From NCBI GenBank assembly GCA_001600635.1, contig BCKL01000009.1, forward strand, positions 124,001 to 188,000: DNA of 64,000 nucleotides, given 5' to 3'. Both the position numbers and the translations under genes were made by a program. Positions within the stretch are counted from its first letter, which is position 1. The number at the start of each line of letters is the position of its first letter. This document shows, in pieces, positions 11,101 to 21,500 of the stretch. The DNA comes from Leucosporidium creatinivorum (taxonomy: Eukaryota; Basidiomycota; Microbotryomycetes; Leucosporidiales; Leucosporidiaceae). Under the pieces are notes generated by a model. It worked only from the letters and a program-made list of their open reading frames with translations, was not told the DNA's origin and searched no databases.

Positions 11101-14100
11101 TCACGGTAGTCCTCGACCAGTGACTCATCTCCCTTCGCGGCTCAGGAACACTCTGCACATAGGGATCCTCCCTCCGTCTCGGCGGTGCTCGACTCGGTTG
11201 CCCTCTGTCCTTCGACGGTAACGGCTCGGCTTGAGTGTAAAGCGAGCGAGAGTGGGGCTCTCCACGACGCGGATGAGGAGGATCAAGTGAGTCCTGGAAG
11301 GTAGCGAGGTCGCCGGAAGAAGGAGGTACAGCTCGAGGAGCTCGGCCTTCGAGCATGTCGGCGGCGAGGGTGCGCTCGCGCAGCGTGCGATGTGGTGAGG
11401 CGACCGAGCTGTCGAGAGGCGAGTGAGCTGCGGTAGCGATACGGGCTTCTTGCTGTGTATGTGAGAACATCGAGAGTCAGCTGCATGAAACGAAGCTCGG
11501 GAGCCGAACTACGAGAAAGACGCTCACCTCATAGCGAAGTCGATCGTCTTCCCACGACGCATGCTCGGACGGGGAGTGTCCAGCTCCGCGAGTGGTCTGA
11601 GAAGCTCCATCGTCAAACTGAGGTTGAGTCGTCGGATAGTGAGGCTGGCGATGGATCGGGTTGGCTCGGCGAGGGCCAGCCTGAGGCGATGGCTCGGCTC
11701 GAGTCTGGGGGCGAGCTCGTGACTGGCGAATGGGACTCGGGACGTCGGGGATACTCTGCTCGACGTGAGGAGGTGGACGAGAGGTGGGCGTCGGGAAGTA
11801 GCTGCTGGCTTCGATGCGTTCGGAGCTTCCATCGCCGGCGGCCTCGTTGAGCATGCTCAGCACATTCCGAGTAAGCAGGTTGATCCTCGCCAGATCCTCC
11901 TCCTCGTAGGCCGAATCGGACGAGGTGCGGGAACGAGGTCGATTGGGATCGCCGAGGTGGGCTGCTTGCGAAGGAGCGCGAGACGGAGCTCGGCTCTGCG
12001 CCTGCTTGAGCGCGTCGTAGGTGTCGAAGAGCTGCGAGGAGGTAGCCAACGAAGGTCAGCGTGATGTATCGAGGCACCGAGAGACGGCAAAGCGCACCTT
12101 ATCCCTCAGCTCCCACCTCAACTCGACCGCCTCGGCTCGCCCAAGATCTGCCTGCGCATCCAGCTCGCCGATGGTGATGGCAGTGATGTCCTTCAGCTTT
12201 CTCAGCGCATCCGCTTGCTCCTCCGTATCTCGTCCCATCTGCATAGTCGCCTCAATCATGCCCGTGAGCGCATCTCGTAGCTCTCTCGCCGGTCCAGGTT
12301 CGAGGAGGTCGGCGTAGGAGAGGCGGGACGGGTGGCTATCGTCGCTGCTGGTGGATACGGTGAAGGATGAGGGCTGAGAGTGAGATCGAAGGGGAGTAGG
12401 TCGGAGAGGAGGAGCATCTTGAGCGAGTGCCGAAGGGAGAGGCGGCGTAGAAAGTTCGCTTCGGGAGCGCTGATGGATGTAGGGTGAGGGCGCGGAAGAG
12501 GAGACGGGCTGGCGAGGTTGACTGTTGTAGGAGGACGAAGAGGGAAGAGGTTGGTGGGCGGAAGCCGGCTGCTCGGTGTTGATAAAAGGTGCGGGAGGGA
12601 GAGGGCGGTCGCGCAGGATGCCGAAGAGGTCTCGTGGGGGCGGAGGCTGCTCGTGGACATGCGCTGGCGCTCCTTGGACGTTCGCAGACGGATCCGCTGA
12701 TGAAGAAGCTCTCGAGCGAGACCGCTCCGACCTCGGCTGACTCCTGAGCGCTCGGTTGATATCGACGATAGAGGCGGGCTTGGCCATCGTCCTTTGGTCA
12801 TCTCCCTCCCGAGTCGAGCTCTTCGCCTTGTCCTCTGTTCGAACGTCCCTCGGCTCGGTCGCGGTGGACTTGAAGCTGACTGTCCGGCGAACGCTCCCCG
12901 TCGCCGACTTCTTTGCGTCGACTCCAGACTGGAGAGGAGGGGCAGCCGATTGCTGCGAGCGACGAGGAGAAGCGGCCGAGTTGATGGAGTGCTTCGACGG
13001 CGAGCGAGACGGCGAAGAGGTCGAGCGAGGAGCACCATCGCCGAGCAAGGAGTCCCCCGAGCGCGAATGGCGAGACCGGCTGACCACGTTGCTGCGATGA
13101 GACGAAAGAGTCAGTGACAGCGAGAGCCAGAGTCAATCGAGATGTACACTCACTCGAAAGCGACGATCCAGTTGACTTTGTCGATGGCCTTGCTCGTGGC
13201 GAAGAGGTGCTTCTTGCCGTCGCGAGTGATGACGGTGAACGGTTTGAAGCCTTGCGAAGCCATCAGACCGTCCTCTACATAGCGTATCTCGGAGGGTACG
13301 AGCGAGACGATGGGGATGAAGGGTCCAGTCGAGTCGGTAGGGCGGAACTCGAGCGAATCGGCGGTAAGGACGGCGTAGCGAGAGATCCAAGAGGAAGGGT
13401 CGGCGATGGCTTGAGAGATCGAGAGGGAAGGAGGGGGCGTAGACAGCACACCCTGCGGACGAGACGAAGTCAGCGATGAGATAAGGCACTTCATCGACAC
13501 AGCAGAGCGAGACGAACCTCCCAAAGGACTGGAGAAGGGGGCAGAGTCTCCTCGGCAGTGGCTCCAGTCGCCGCCATATCCGAGCGACGAGGAGGCAGCG
13601 AGCCATAGGAAGAGTCTGCTTGGCTTTGTGCTCCACTGCGCGAGCCTACTGCCCCGTCTTCAACCCTCCTAGCTGCTCCCCGCTCCTCTCGCTCTCGGCG
13701 CCGCTTCTCCTTGTCGACCTCGCGCTCCTTCCTCTTCCGCGCCTCAACCTGCGAGAGCGTCTCCATGTCCTCTTCTTCTGCTTTTCCGAAGACTGCTTCG
13801 CCTCGAGCTGCGGTCGTCTCCCCTCCGAACACGGCGGCCTTCCTCGCCAGCTCGGGCGAAAGAGGCCTCCTCGTCGGGCTCGCCGACCGCTGCTGGTCCC
13901 GATTACCGCTACTCTCCGAGCTGGGATCCACATGAACGACCTTTGACGAGATCCCGAGGATATCCCTCTCCCGCTCAACGTATCGACGAAGCTCTGCGGT
14001 TCCCTCGTCGAAGTCCTTCTGGGCCGACGAGCCCTGGTAGCCTTCGAGCATGCGAGCGGCCGTCTCGATGATGTTGGGCGTCGGTCGACGCTTGGTAGAG

Positions 14101-15813
14101 GAGGTGGGAAGGATCGCGCCTGCGACCTGGTAGGTACCATCTGCGAGCTGGCGGCCGGTGGAGGAAGATACGGAGAAGGTGGAGAGAGGGCGAGCGGCGG
14201 GAGGGGAGGCAGGAGGAAGGCTCGGAAGGCTGCTGAGGGAAGAGTTGCGAGTGTGGGCAGCGCGAGCGCCGGCGCGAGAAGAAGTAGAAGGTCGAGTCGA
14301 CATGGATGAGCGTTCGGTTTGCTCGCTGCGTGAATGGCGAGGCCGGGTCAGCTCTTCAATTCAAACGATGATGTAGACGCTCTTCAACTCACTCAACCTT
14401 GGAAAGCGAATGATGCTTCCAATTCTCCACATCCACAATCTCTCCTCCTTTCCTCTCCCCCTTGAACCACGCCTCGACCTCGGCAGCTCGGCTGTCGGCT
14501 GTCGAATCGTGGACTGCTTCGATGTGAGGAGCAGTCGGGGCGGGCTCGAGGCCGAGCGATTGAGCGTTGACAGGCGTCTTGTGGTGCGGGGAGCGAAGCG
14601 AGGACTTGCTGGAAGTGGAGGAGGAGGAGCGATTCGACGAAGGGCGAGGCGGAGGAGGAGCGAAAGAGGACGCGGGAGGTGCGATGACGGAGGGGGAAGG
14701 AGAGAATGAGAGTCGTCCTGGGGGTCCCGACTCGTCATTCGTCGTCGATGAGCGTCGAGTCTGCTCCCTCGCCGCGTTTCTCGCCCTCATGTCGGCGAGG
14801 ACCTGCTCGGTCGAAGGGTTTGACGACGGAGGTGCCGTTCCGACGTGCGCTTCTTGCACCGACTGGCTATCCCGTCTCCCATGCGGGATGCTTGAGGCTT
14901 GAGGGTGAGCGGAGGGAAGAGCTGAGTTGCTGGGGAGGTCGGGAGTGGGAGGAAAGTCGGTGAAGGCGGGCGAAGAGGAGGCAGTAGTACCACCTGGCTG
15001 TGGTGTAGCGTTCGGAGGAGTCGGTAGGTCGAAGGGGAGGTCGGTAGTAGGTTGCGAGGCTGGGTGGGAGGAGATTATCGGAGGATGCGCCGAGGGTGAG
15101 GGAGACTCGGCGAGACTCAGAGGCGTGGAGGAGTTGGGAGAAGCGGTAGGTGATCCTGCACCTGTAGCTTTGTTCTTGGCCAGCCTCGCCGCCTTGAGCC
15201 TCGCGATGACTCCTCCATCCAGAATCTTGACCTGAGCTGCCGACGTCCCTGCGCTCGACGGCGAATCTCCTTGCTCCGAGGCCGGCGCTGGACTGCCGAC
15301 GGCGGGAGTAGCTGAGGGAGAGGAAGGACGAGAACCACGATACGGAGGGATCTCGGCGATGGCGATAGAAGAGGAAGAGCGAGGTGGAGCAGTGGCGGGC
15401 ATGGAGGAGGAGGTCGCAGCAGCTATCGCCGAGCTGGGCTCTCCGTCGTTTTGCGATGGTCCAACGTCGACTTCCGGGAGTGGTACACCTCTGGTCGACG
15501 CAGGCGATCCGGACTCGGTCTGGTACTTGGGCGAACCACTGATCTGACTTGCCGCATCGTGGTTGAGGCGAAGGTGAGGCAGTCCGAGACTGGCATCGTA
15601 AAAGACCTCGTCGCCGAACGATTCCGGCGAGCTGCTGACGGTATCTCCACCCGCTCCCGTGCTAGCAGTCCGAGCCTGACGAGTTGCGCGTCGTCTCTCA
15701 CGTTGCTGAGCCAGCCGAACCGAGGGGGAATCGTCGGCGGTCGAGGTGAACGAGGTCAAGATGTCTCTTGTTGCTGCCGAGTAGTCGATGGAGCCCAGCG
15801 GAGCCGGAGACAT
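8161..15813 (-). CDS. Large PH-domain, coiled-coil protein (IR1 left copy)
   Basis: A many-exon gene starting MSPAPLGSIDYSAATRDILT. The first exon (15813 to about 14390) is a 470-residue Ser/Pro/Ala-rich region. The next encodes ARMLEGYQGSSAQKDFDEGT and a Lys/Arg/Glu helix. A PH-like fold follows (SSWISRYAVLTADSLEFRP, TVITRDGKKHLFATSKAIDK, VNWIVAFE; about 13150-13400), then a long Ser-rich linker with GMIEATMQMGRDTEEQADAL and a C-terminal coiled coil of short exons (MREISRKQKEQEEREKEEKA). It ends FFGPRSMK. An in-frame stop just upstream supports this ATG. The paralogue in the right arm is clearly homologous over its whole length, roughly 80-90% by eye. Unknown bases at 8285-8311 lie in an intron and one at 10191 in an exon. 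A PH domain suggests membrane or phosphoinositide binding; the cellular role is unknown. Confidence 0.72.
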
Positions 15814-15980
15814 TCTCCTTCAAGCTGAGACCGAGCTTGTTTGTGTTGGATGATTTGTCCGAGGGCTGTGCGCTGGCTGAGCTGGCGGCGAGTCGAGGAG
15901 TTGGGCGAGCGGTCTACGCTGAGCTCGAGTTGTAGGCTGCTGCTTGCTGTAGTTTTGTTCTGTAGGTCGTTGGTAGCTGT

Positions 15981-16073
15981 TCAACGTCGAAAACTCACAC
16001 TTCTAGGGCCACGCTCGGCGGAAGAGGAGCCGAGAAGGACGGGAGGGGTCGAGCGCCTCTCGTTGCCCCGCAT
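15981..16073 (-). other. Conserved 30-codon upstream ORF of the PH gene
   Basis: ATG at 16073 encodes MRGNERRSTPPVLLGSSSAE then RGPRSVSFRR and stop. The same 93 nt occur without any change at 31157-31249. A GTGAGT donor overlaps its end, so it may instead be a 5' exon whose intron is removed from the leader. Translation is not shown by sequence alone. Confidence 0.4.
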
Positions 16074-16150
16074 CTTGGTGTGAGAGCTGTAGGCTGATAG
16101 GTGGTGGTGTATAGAGCATCGGGGCGATCTGTAGACTAGTACGAGCAGAA

Positions 16151-16184
16151 TGAAGCAGCCAGCAAGATGTAGTCGAAGCTCAAG
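16151..16184 (+). promoter_or_regulatory. F-box family leader block (copy 1)
   Basis: A block containing GATGTAGTCGAAGCTCAAG ends 131 nt before the ATG at 16315. The same block precedes the F-box genes starting at 30913, 51273 and 63142 at almost the same distance. It is probably part of the 5' leader or core promoter. Confidence 0.5.
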
Positions 16185-16314
16185 CCGGCCAACTTCGACG
16201 AGTGAGCCCTTTCGCCTCTCTCCCTCCGCTCATCATCTCGTCCTCCAGCTTTCGACTCGTTTCGGTACAGCAGGACAACTCGGAGGAAGCTCAAAGCTCA
16301 GCACATCGACCAGC

Positions 16315-17858
16315 ATGACCACCGCTCTCGCTAGTCGCCTGCAGAAGTCGCTCGCGACGCTTTGGACGCAGCTGGATGTCGAGGAGGGCTGCCTGCCGTT
16401 GAAGAGCTGCCGCTGGTTGCTGGAGGAGCTGAAGGAGCTAAGAGAGGTTGAGATGCCCGCTGGTTATGCCTCGGTGAGGTTTGAAGAGGTACAGAGTGCG
16501 CTGGCTTGCTCGCTAAGCCTCGTCCCCCTGGACAGAGCGCTCGCCCTCTCATGGAAGCTGTCGATAAGCTGCAAGCCACTACCACCTCTCTTACATCTTC
16601 GCTCTCCCTCCTCGACGTCACTTCCGTCGCCGCCCTCCTTACCCAAGCCGTCGCCCTCCTCGCCGCTCCTCTCCCTCCATCTACCGTTGTCGACTCTTCG
16701 CGCCCTACGCTCCCTTCCGAGGTCGTGTCTCTCATTCTCCGTCAACTCGCAGCCGAACCCCGCAGCACTACCGACGTCGCCCGATGCTGCCTCGTGTGCA
16801 AGACCTTCCTCCCTTTCGCCCGAGAAGGCCTCTACAACACGCTGTACCTCGTCATCAAGGACCAAGAGCACGACCGTAACGGACATCCTCTCGACCTTCC
16901 CACGAGCGTTACGCGTGGGTCTGATCTCGCCATCAATTACGGCCGACTAGCCGCCGACCTCTGCCTGCGCCCTTGGCTCGGAACACTCGTCCGCCGCATC
17001 GAGATCGTGGTGCTGACGAGCACCAGCGAGATGAAATTCGAAGCCGCGATGGCTTCTCTCGCGCGCTTACTCGACTCCTGCCGCCCGCAACACATCGAGC
17101 TTGTCGGTGCTGACTCCGACGAAGCATCTCGACTACTGCAGAACCTGTGGGGAAATAGGCTACAGTTTCGGACGCTTCACCTAGGCATAGTCGGCAAGCA
17201 GCCCGCGCTCTGGCGGATGCTAGTGGAGCAGACGACGCTGCAGCGGCTGTCGTTGGACCTCGACGACGGACCCATCGTACCCCCCTCCTTCAGCTTGACC
17301 TTCGCCCTCCAGGATCTCCGTCTGGAGGCATTCAAGCCAGACTACTCAGTCGCACACCTCTTGGACGTGCTCACTCATCGCTCCGTCTCGAGCTTGACTC
17401 GTCTTTACTTTCGACTCGAATTGGCGTACGAGCCCTACATCCCTCCTCAGCTATCGCACTTCCAGAGTCTCGAACACCTCGAGGTCCATCTGGATGGGAC
17501 GGCTGCCAGCACCGCCATTGAAGGAGCTGTCGTCCGAGATCGCTGCGGTAGTCTGTTCGAGAGCCTGCCTTCGACCCTGCAGTCGCTGACGTTGAAGGGC
17601 GCTATGCGCGGCAAGCACCCTCTCGTCCTACCTCTGGACCGACTGCCAACCACTCTTTCTTCACTCGACACTCGCTCAATTTGCCTCTCCCCCTCCGTTC
17701 TCCTCGCTTACGTTCGCTCGCCCTCTGTCCGCCTCCGCCGAGTCCGATACTACGATGGATCACACAGGCGACTGGTCAATAGCAATGACGAATGGAACGA
17801 AGTGAGTCGTCGAGGAGTCGCTTCACTGTTGGAGGAGCTGGGAATCGAGGGCAACTAA
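16315..17858 (+). CDS. F-box/LRR-like protein, family copy (IR1 left)
   Basis: Two exons, 16315-16473 and 16536-17858, are separated by a 62-nt GTGAGG to GACAG intron after PAGYAS. The protein is about 493 residues. Exon 1 is MTTALASRLQKSLATLWTQL followed by SCRWLLEELKEL. Exon 2 starts SARPLMEAVDKLQATTTS and carries the F-box SRPTLPSEVVSLILRQL with ARCCLVCKTFLPFAREGLY. Leu-rich repeats (LQRLSLDLDDG, LQDLRLEAF, LQSLTLKGAMR) lead to the C-terminus LLEELGIEGN. The frame is intact. The family role as an SCF adaptor is inferred from the F-box; the substrate is unknown. It is head-to-head with the PH gene, and its mirror partner is 29377-30913. Confidence 0.82.
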
Positions 17859-18543
17859 GCTCGGCGAGGTCGAGATGGGCTTAGGTGAGCTTCAGACGCT
17901 TCTTTTTGTCTTTGCTCTGCATCTACAGCACTTGACTCCTCTTCCTTCAGTGAACAGACGAGTCGAGTCTACTTCCTAGCTGCCCAACCGCTTCGGTGGA
18001 GGAGTTCGGCGAGGATGCGAGAGAGCGCTGGTGACGAAAGGAGCGAGTGCTGGCAAGTGAGGAAGTCTTTGTCGCTGTATGAGATGAAGTGTACCTGCTC
18101 TAGCTACCCTGCTGGGTGCGAGGTTTCCGAGTTAGCCGAGAGCCAGCTTGCGAGCGAGCGCCGAGCCTTCGGAGCGGGGCGAGGGGAAGCTACGCGCTCT
18201 AAAGAGGTGCAGGATCTCACGAAGCAGCCTCCTGCTCTAGACCAGTCGTCCGAACAAGGCAGCTTTCGAAAGGGAGGTTCGAGTCCAGCGCCGGGTGAGG
18301 CGAGCCCTCTTCTGCTCTTCGTCTTGGCCTGAGTTCGACCGAGAGTTACCTCCTCGAATCTGGGAGCTACGAATCAAGCGTAAACGCCCGCTTCTGCACC
18401 CATCTGCATGGGCTCGGTTGGCTCGCGAGAGCTCGGCTGACAGCCCACGCCTCGAAGCATTCGCTCGCCTGCTCGCCTCGACCAGACGTCGGTAAGACAG
18501 AGAAAGAGAATTATAGCATTTAAAGAAATGTCCATTTCGATCC
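17859..18543. repeat. Inner end of IR1 left arm, non-coding
   Basis: From the F-box stop to about 18340 the sequence matches the reverse complement of about 28900-29376. Shared strings include TGACGAAAGGAGCGAGTGCT and GCTTGCGAGCGAGCGCCGAG. It opens with a 3'-UTR intron donor at 17885. No convincing gene is seen. From about 18340 to the chitin synthase stop no homology was noted. Confidence 0.65.
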
Positions 18544-21500
18544 CTAATTCTGGAAGAGCCACATCAACGAGTAGAGCGAGCACCCGACGAACCGGAACGC
18601 TGCCAATCCTGCGACCGAGTAGAGGAGGAACGCCATGTAAGCGTTGACCTTGGTGTTGGTGACATTGTCTCCTGCCGAGGTCGAGATGATGGCGGCGACG
18701 AGGGCGCCGTTGGAGAGGGTCCATGCGAGTACGACGTTGGTGCGGATGTTGCGGTACGAGTCGGTCATCTGCGTCTCGAGGTCGATGGAATTGACCTCGG
18801 GAGGCGCCTTTTGCGACAAAACGTGGCAGGCATCCTGTGGTCGACGGAAGAGGTCAGCGATCTGCTCGCTCGAGTCGGCGCGAGCGGAGGTTCGCTCGCC
18901 CATCGTAGCGAGGACGTGGTGACGAGCGACTCACATCGTATGCAGCGTTGATATCTTTCTCGTCCGTCGGCACGGCGACATCGACTCCACCATCTTTGAC
19001 GGGCGCGACTCCGAGATCGGTCGACTGCTTCTCCTCGGGTCGGTTTCTGCGAGGGAGGAGGGGCGGAACCGAAGGTCAGCATGGGAGTCGCGAGGACGGC
19101 AGGAAGAGTAAGAGAGATAGAGGAGTGTGACTGACCCCCAAGTGACCTGTGAGCGTGGAAAGGCGGATGGTCAGCGCAAGTTCGGCGCAACGAGGCAAAG
19201 CGCGAGGAGCTCACATCCTGAACATTGCAGAAGGCGTAGACGTTGATGATGTTGATGTACGACGGGGCGATGAGGAGGTACTGAACGAACGAGGTGAACA
19301 TGTGGGCGGGCTGTCGGGGGAGAGGTCAGCGCTGGTTCGGCGACGAGTGAGAAGTGAAACGACTCACATCGAGGAAGATGATGGAGGCGACGAGGTAAAG
19401 TCCGTAGGTCGACAGGAGTGAGATGACGATATTCCTACAGGGCGCGCGAAAAGAGGGCGGTCAGCTCGGCTCGACTCGTTCGGCGGGTCGATGAGAGGCT
19501 CAACTCACCGGAAGATCGAGTTGGCAAAGATGTCGGACAGTGAGAACGAGCCACCACTTTCTGCTTTCGCGTTCTGTATGCCCTTGATGGTGATGATGAT
19601 CGCCGCCGCCTGTTTGAGCATCTCATCGTCAGCTTCCTTCCCTTGCCCGGCGCTCGAGCAGCAACCTCCGAGCGAGGAACTCACCAGCATGTACACCGTG
19701 ATCAGCGCGAAACTGATGATGATGACCATGTACCACGTCTGTGCTCCAGCGGGCCGGTTGCCCAAGGCGAGTAGGAAGCAGCAGATGAGGAGAGCGATGT
19801 AGTAGTATTTGAGGACCGTATTGAAGTAGGAGATGCCGGTGAGGCCGAAGGAGGGGTCGGCGCTGTATTGGTGAAAGAGGTCAGCGGCGGCGAGGGGGCG
19901 AGAGAGGGAGAAAGGGAGCTTGAGAGACGAACAGAGATTGGGTGAGGATGACGCTGCGAGGAAGAAAAGTCAGCTACGGTACGTCGAGGCGAGTGAGGCA
20001 TCGCAGCTCACAAGATGATGTAGTAATTGGCCAGTCCGAACCAGGCGAATCTGCTCGGTCAAAGTCCGCGCGTCAGCATCCTCTCCTCTTCTCCCCTTCC
20101 CCTCGCCAACAGCAGGAGCTTACAGCATATTGAAGCTCTGATAGAACAGCTCGACATGCAGCCACATCTTCCGCCAGAACGAGTGATCCGAGCGGTAGAG
20201 GAAGCCGAAATGGAAGGACGAGTGGATGCCGGCGAAGAAGGAGCCGTTCAACCAACGGCGACGTTGCGAGATGAGGTCGGGGAGACGGTCGGGGACGTCC
20301 TGTGAGGCGCGATGGTCAGCGGAGAGCTCGGAGGCGGATGAGGCTCGTTCGGCCGAGGAGCACGGCTGTGGCGAGAGAAGGGAGGAGGTAGCGTACAGTG
20401 ACGGCGTAGGCGGATCGCTGGTAGTGCAAGAGCCAAGCCGAACCACGTTTGGCGACGAGCTCCCAGCAGAGGATGCGATCCTCCTGTTTCGGCGTTGGCG
20501 ACAAGAGGGTCAGCGAGGTTCGACGAAGGAGGAGAGAGCAAGCGAAGCAGCGCGAGATTGAAGAGAGAGAGAGCGTACAGCGAGGTACATATTCTTGGTC
20601 CACAGATCGCTGCAGGAAGAGAGCCAGGGTCAGCCGTCACTCTCCGTCTGCTCGCTGTCCACCTCCTTCCAAAGCTTTCCCTCGCCGTCATCTCGCGCGC
20701 GACCTCCATGTCCCCTTCTCTCACTCAACATCGACTCTCACCAAGAGCGAAAGAACTCACGCATCAACGCTATGATGCAGCGTCTCTCCCTTGAAGTACT
20801 CCTTGAGCGGTCCTTCTCCCATATTGTCGTTCTGCAGCGCGATGTAGCGGTAGGCGGAGAAGGCGCCGGGGAGGACGGTGATGTATCCAAAGACGGACTC
20901 GAGGGGCTTGTCGAGGATGTCTGGGTGAGTGAGGGGCGGGGGAGGGGGTCAGCGAAGGAGGGGGGGGGAGCAAGGGGGCAAGGCGTACTGGACATCTTGT
21001 ACTCTGCGCGAGGGGAAAGTTGGAGGAGAGAGGTCAGCAAGCTACACAGATACCGCGTCGAGAGAGAAGGGAAGCTCACCGAAGTTCTGAGCCGCGACAA
21101 GGGGGTTGAGCCTGCGCCGAGCAAGTGAGTCAGCTTCGTGCGCGAGAGGATGGAAAGAGCGAGGAATCAAACGACGTACAAGTTCCTAAAGTACTTTCCC
21201 TTGAGCGCGACGATCTCTCCACACGCTCCTCCGACACTGCGTCGCATGCAACTGATCAGCTTCCCTCTCCCTCCCTCGCCCTCGCCGAGCAGCAGCAAAC
21301 TCACTTGGAGTTCAAATCGAAAGTCTTCCACAGCTTGTAGATACTCGTCGTTCCGGGCTGGGTACCAACATCGAGGAGGACGCAGACGTTGGGCTGGAGG
21401 ATCGGGCCGAAAGCGTTGAAGAACCAGCGGTGAGAGTTGATCTTCTTGGCGCTGTTGGGGTGGAGAGATGCGTCAGTGAGATGCAATGCCTGCGCTCTCT

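Larger units (their letters stand above)
15899..16203. promoter_or_regulatory. Shared bidirectional promoter/leader, IR1 left copy
   Basis: This stretch lies between the PH gene (-, starts 15813) and the F-box gene (+, starts 16315). It is nearly identical to the reverse complement of 31015-31333; I count about three single-base differences over some 300 bases. The coding regions on both sides differ far more. It includes the 30-codon upstream ORF at 16073-15981 and the F-box leader block at 16151-16184. Confidence 0.65.
8115..18340 (+). repeat. IR1 left arm (about 10.2 kb)
   Basis: This arm matches 28900-39180 in inverted orientation. Order from outside to inside is PH gene, shared promoter, F-box gene, non-coding tail. 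Homology fades outside 8115, where only scattered similarity to sequence after 39130 remains. Coding divergence shows it is an old duplication, not an assembly echo, although the unknown bases at 8285-8311 fall in this arm. Confidence 0.8.

Noticed and set aside
18260-18330. tRNA-like GGTTCGAGTCC string
   Set aside because: It resembles a B box, but no A box, anticodon arm or matching acceptor stem could be built around it.
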